Below, one piece after another: positions 59,473-64,000 of a stretch of 64,000 nucleotides of DNA (positions are counted from its first letter, which is position 1; each line of letters opens with the position of its first letter). The notes under the pieces were generated by a model, which searched no databases, was not told the origin of the DNA, and saw only the letters and a program-made list of their open reading frames with translations. Source of the stretch: Noviherbaspirillum galbum (GTDB lineage: Bacteria > Pseudomonadota > Gammaproteobacteria > Burkholderiales > Burkholderiaceae_D); the NCBI RefSeq assembly GCF_010974945.1, contig NZ_JAAIVB010000008.1, forward strand, positions 62,001 to 126,000. The letters are read 5' to 3'. The position numbers and the translations under genes were made by a program.

Positions 59473-61317
59473 TCAATTCTCCACCCGAGCCGCCTTCTCC
59501 TTCCGCTCCCCGTGCCAGCCGCCCTGGCTGCCGTCGGTCACCACTTCCGCATCCTTGGCGAACATCGCCTCCAGCTCCTCCCGCGCCTGCGCGGCCATGG
59601 AGATCATCTGCTGCTGGTCCTTGTAGAAGGGATACACATCCAGCAGCGACTTCAGGTTGTGGGCACGGAACTTCATCGCCGCCTGCCGCGCCCGGTACGC
59701 GCCGAAGCCGAGCTCCTGCAGCGTGCGCCGCCCGAGCTGCAGGGCGGACTCGAAGGTCTCCCGCTCGATGACGGTGACGCCCCTGTCCATCAGGTCGTAG
59801 TAGTGGCTGACGTTGCGGGCGCGGGCGAGGATGGGAAGGTCGGGAAACTCCTTGCGGACTGCTTCCACCAGGCGAATGCTTTCCTCCACGCCGTCGATCG
59901 CCACCACCAGCGCCCTCGCCTTCGCCGCTCCGGCCGCATGCAGCAGGTCGACGCGGGTGGCATCGCCATAGAACACCTTGAAGCCGAACTTGCGCAGCAG
60001 GTCGATCTGGTCCGGATCGTGGTCAAGCACGGTCAGGCCGATGCGGTTGGCATGCAGCAGGCGGCCGATGATCTGCCCGAAGCGCCCGAAGCCGGCGATG
60101 ATCACCGGCTCGTTCTGGCCATGCAGGTCGTCGTCCGGGCGCTGGTCGGCGCGCCGCAGGCGGGGCGCGATGACGTTGTCGTGCACCAGGAGCATCAGCG
60201 GCGTGGCAACCATCGACAGGGCCACCACCACCATCAGGGCCGAGGCGATGTCGGGGGAAAAGATCTTGGCGGTCGCCGCGGCGCCGAAGATCACGAAGGC
60301 GAATTCGCCACCCTGCGACAGGAGGATGGCAAACAACAGCCGCTGCGGCTGCAGGATGTTGAAATGCCGGGCGAGAATCAGGAGCACGCCGGTCTTGACC
60401 ACCAGGAACACCGCGAGCAGCGCCGCCACCAGCAGGGGTTGCCGCAGGAGCACGCCGAAGTCGATCGACATCCCCACCGCGATGAAGAACAGGCCGAGCA
60501 GCAAGCCCTTGAACGGCTCCAGGTCGGTCTCGAGCGCATGGCGGTATTCGGAATCGGCCAGCAGCACGCCCGCGAGGAAGGTGCCCAGCGCCATGGACAT
60601 GCCGACCGATTGCATCAGGAGGCCGATGCCGATCACCAGCAGCAGGGCGAAGGCGGTGAACACTTCGCGGATGTCGGTCTTGGCGATCATGCGCAAGGCG
60701 GGCCGGATCAGGAAGCGCCCCGCCACCACCAGCGCGGCGATGACCAGGACCACCCTCCCCGCCTTCATCCAGCCCGGGTCGCCGCCCGCGTCGTCGGCGA
60801 CCGCGACGCTGAGCATGGGAATGATGGCGATCATGGGGATGGCGGCGATGTCCTGGAAAAGGAGGATCGAAAAACCGGCCGAACCGGCGCCCGTGCCCAT
60901 GAGGTTGCGCTCGCCGAGCGTCGCGAGCGCGATGGCCGTGGACGACAGCGACAAGCCGAGCGAGGCGATGAGCGCGGTCTTCCAGTCTGCGCCGAGCAGC
61001 ATGCCGGCCAGGAACAGGGCCAGCGACACCAGGCCGACCTGGGCGGTGCCCCAGCCGAAGATCGAGCGCCGCAGCGACCAGAGGCGCTTCGGCTCGAGTT
61101 CGAGCCCGATCAGGAACAGCAGCAGCACCACGCCGAACTCCGAGAAATGCAGGATGTCCTCGACATTGCTGATGAGGCCCAGGCCCCAGGGCCCGATCGC
61201 GATGCCCGCCATCAGGTAGCCGAGCACCGCGCCGAGGCCGAGGCGCTTGGCGATCGGTACCGCGGCCACCGCGGCGGCAAGGTACACCAGCGCGTTCACC
61301 AAGGGTTCCTGGGTCAT
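59473..61317 (-). CDS. kefC: Glutathione-regulated potassium-efflux protein (KefC/KefB type)
   Basis: Kef proteins exchange K+ for H+ and are held shut by glutathione and opened by glutathione adducts, acidifying the cytoplasm against electrophiles. The 614-residue protein has about 12 membrane segments (5-385). The regulatory loop HALETDLEPFKGLLLGLFFI (about 278-297) resembles that of KefC. A C-terminal RCK/KTN domain has the nucleotide motif AGFGRFGQIIGRLL (about 403-416). The frame extends upstream inside kefF; ATG 61317 overlaps the kefF stop by 4 bases. Confidence 0.92.
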   Translation of the reverse strand: MTQEPLVNALVYLAAAVAAVPIAKRLGLGAVLGYLMAGIAIGPWGLGLISNVEDILHFSEFGVVLLLFLIGLELEPKRLWSLRRSIFGWGTAQVGLVSLALFLAGMLLGADWKTALIASLGLSLSSTAIALATLGERNLMGTGAGSAGFSILLFQDIAAIPMIAIIPMLSVAVADDAGGDPGWMKAGRVVLVIAALVVAGRFLIRPALRMIAKTDIREVFTAFALLLVIGIGLLMQSVGMSMALGTFLAGVLLADSEYRHALETDLEPFKGLLLGLFFIAVGMSIDFGVLLRQPLLVAALLAVFLVVKTGVLLILARHFNILQPQRLLFAILLSQGGEFAFVIFGAAATAKIFSPDIASALMVVVALSMVATPLMLLVHDNVIAPRLRRADQRPDDDLHGQNEPVIIAGFGRFGQIIGRLLHANRIGLTVLDHDPDQIDLLRKFGFKVFYGDATRVDLLHAAGAAKARALVVAIDGVEESIRLVEAVRKEFPDLPILARARNVSHYYDLMDRGVTVIERETFESALQLGRRTLQELGFGAYRARQAAMKFRAHNLKSLLDVYPFYKDQQQMISMAAQAREELEAMFAKDAEVVTDGSQGGWHGERKEKAARVEN

Positions 61318-61928
61318 GGCTCCTCCGGATCGTGGATGTATTCGCCGGCCGCGATGTCGGCCGGCACGGGCTGCTCCGGTTCTTCCGTCCACCTCGGATA
61401 GCGCGAGAGCTTGTCGACGTAGACCTGCACGTGCCGCGAGATCGCCGCCTCGTCCGCAAGCCGCGCTCCATGGAAAACCACGGGCGGATGCCAGCGCATG
61501 CCGCACAGGAAGGCGGTCTGCTCGTAGGGCGGCAGGAAATCCGAGAACGGCCGGCGATGGTAACCCTGGGACGTGTAGGACGCCTGCGGCCCGCCGGTGG
61601 TCACGGCCAGCAGAAGATCCTTGCCGCGCAGCGCATGGCCTTCATGGCCGTAGGCCCAGCCGTGTTCCAGCACAACGTCGAGATATTCCTTCATCAGCGC
61701 CGGCATGCTGTACCACTGCAGCGGATGCTGCAGCACGACAAGATCGCTTTCCGCGAGCAGCGATTGCTCCAGCGCCACATCGACGTGGAAGTCGGGATAG
61801 CACTCGTAGAGGTCGCGGGTGGTGACGTTCGGCAGCCCGCGCAAGGCGTCGAACATGCGGCGGTTGACGTGGGAATGATGGTGCGCCGGATGGGCGTACA
61901 GCACGAGGATGCGGGGTGTCGGGTTCAT
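61314..61928 (-). CDS. kefF: NAD(P)H oxidoreductase, KefF-type ancillary protein
   Basis: KefF is the flavodoxin-fold quinone oxidoreductase that binds and activates KefC. The 204-residue protein begins ILVLYAHPAHHHSHVNRRMFDAL (flavin/phosphate region). It has LVVLQHPLQWYSMPALMKEYLD, a family signature, and TTGGPQASYTSQGYHRRPFSDFL. Its gene overlaps kefC by 4 bases, as in E. coli. ATG 61928 gives family length, but none of the candidate starts (61967, 61949, 61928) has a clear ribosome binding site. Confidence 0.9.
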   Translation of the reverse strand: MNPTPRILVLYAHPAHHHSHVNRRMFDALRGLPNVTTRDLYECYPDFHVDVALEQSLLAESDLVVLQHPLQWYSMPALMKEYLDVVLEHGWAYGHEGHALRGKDLLLAVTTGGPQASYTSQGYHRRPFSDFLPPYEQTAFLCGMRWHPPVVFHGARLADEAAISRHVQVYVDKLSRYPRWTEEPEQPVPADIAAGEYIHDPEEP

Positions 61929-62061
61929 GGAGGCGATCGGCGCTGGCATGGCGCCATCTTGCCACATCTATCATTCGGGGAATACGCGCCGCGCTCTCCA
62001 GCTCTCCCGCTTTCCTGATCTCCTGCCTTGTCGCTTTCCGCAGGGAGAGCGGGCGGCGGCA

Positions 62062-62594
62062 TCAATCGTCGTCGAGCGCGTCGAGTTCGGGGAACATGAC
62101 TTCGGTGAACCCGAACCGGGTGAAATCCTGGATGCGCATCGGATACAGCACGCCGGCGAGGTGGTCGCATTCATGCTGCACGACGCGCGCATGGAAGCCT
62201 TCGGCTTCGCGGCTGATGCGCTGCCCGCGCTGGTCCACGCCTTCGTAGCGCAGCCGGGTCCAGCGTGGAACCATGCCGCGCAGGCCGGGAACCGACAGGC
62301 AGCCTTCCCAGCCCTCTTCCTTGTCGTCCGACAGCGGGGTCAGCACCGGATTGATGAGCACGGTTTCGGGTACCGGTTCGGCATGGGGATAGCGCGGATT
62401 CTGTTTGAAACCGAAGATCACGACCTGCAGGTTCACGCCGATCTGGGGCGCGGCGAGACCGGCGCCGTTGGCGGCGCGCATGGTGTCGAACATGTCTTCG
62501 ATAAGGGAATTCAACTCGGGCGTGTCGAAGCTGGTGACCGGTTCGGCCTGCCGGAGCAGCCGGGGGTCGCCCATCTTGAGGATGGCGCGGACGG

Positions 62595-62598
<4 letters not shown>
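62062..62598 (-). CDS. def: Peptide deformylase (Def)
   Basis: Def removes the formyl group from nascent N-terminal methionine. The 178-residue metalloenzyme has all three motifs: [10 protein letters not shown] (about 46-55), EGCLSVP with the metal Cys, and [13 protein letters not shown] with the two His ligands and catalytic Glu. The start is GTG at 62598, forming GTGA with the galU stop; no ATG start is available in the right place. The partner enzyme Map is encoded elsewhere in the window. It ends the ligA-galU-def chain. Confidence 0.94.

Positions 62599-64000
<1,402 letters not shown>

Overview
The window is compact, GC-rich bacterial chromosome. It carries the Betaproteobacterial order rpsB-tsf-pyrH-frr-uppS-cdsA-dxr-rseP-bamA-skp-lpxD-fabZ-lpxA-lpxB-rnhB, guaB next to a DUF4124 gene, and a ratA-rnfH pair beside smpB. 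Together these point to Burkholderiales, most likely Oxalobacteraceae (Herbaspirillum/Noviherbaspirillum/Massilia-like). The family assignment is inferred from gene order and protein similarity recalled from memory. No tRNA, rRNA, CRISPR array, prophage or insertion sequence was seen.

Layout. 1-3027: 3' end of purT, then a TPR/O-GlcNAc-transferase-like protein. 3.5-6.0 kb: penicillin-acylase-family hydrolase (-). 6.2-11.3 kb: NAD synthesis, nadB (+), an EAL-HDOD protein (+), and nadA-nadC (-). 11.5-13.9 kb: a hypothetical gene and a YbiT-type ABC-F ATPase. 14.1-19.4 kb: a divergent sugar-acid catabolic locus, dgoK-dgoA on one side and dehydratase, SMP-30 lactonase and aldose 1-epimerase on the other. 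19.2-21.4 kb: a 722-residue repeat protein that looks like a type III secretion effector. 21.5-24.4 kb: LD-carboxypeptidase and two alpha/beta hydrolases. 24.6-30.4 kb: one minus-strand run guaB, diguanylate cyclase, guaA, queE, queD, tadA. 30.6-38.9 kb: DUF4124 protein, rnfH, ratA, smpB, a Gly/Cys/Asp-tailed membrane protein, an SPFH/NfeD pair, ppsA and its divergent regulator ppsR, and a small membrane protein. 38.9-54.9 kb: the long minus-strand envelope/translation operon from rpsB down to an rRNA methyltransferase. 55.2-59.3 kb: map, glnD and a pseudouridine synthase (+). 59.5-64.0 kb: minus-strand ligA-galU-def and kefF-kefC.

How genes work together. NadB, NadA and NadC make nicotinate mononucleotide from aspartate. 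The 14-19 kb locus supplies epimerase, lactonase, dehydratase, kinase and aldolase for a phosphorylative DeLey-Doudoroff route from an aldose (galactose or arabinose type) to pyruvate and glyceraldehyde 3-phosphate; only the first dehydrogenase, a transporter and a regulator are missing here. guaB/guaA feed the GTP pool that the intervening diguanylate cyclase and the queuosine enzymes draw on. The 39-55 kb operon joins ribosome function (S2, EF-Ts, RRF), UMP kinase, undecaprenyl-PP, CDP-DAG, isoprenoid, lipid A and outer membrane assembly.

The most interesting locus is the repeat protein at 19207-21375. It has a one-mismatch hrp box (HrpL promoter) in the 82-bp gap upstream, an N-terminus that meets the classical type III secretion composition rules, and five helical repeat units, the first four exactly 45 residues apart. 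I read it as a probable undescribed or poorly described type III effector, possibly a distant relative of the ShET2/EspL type. This needs database and secretion tests.
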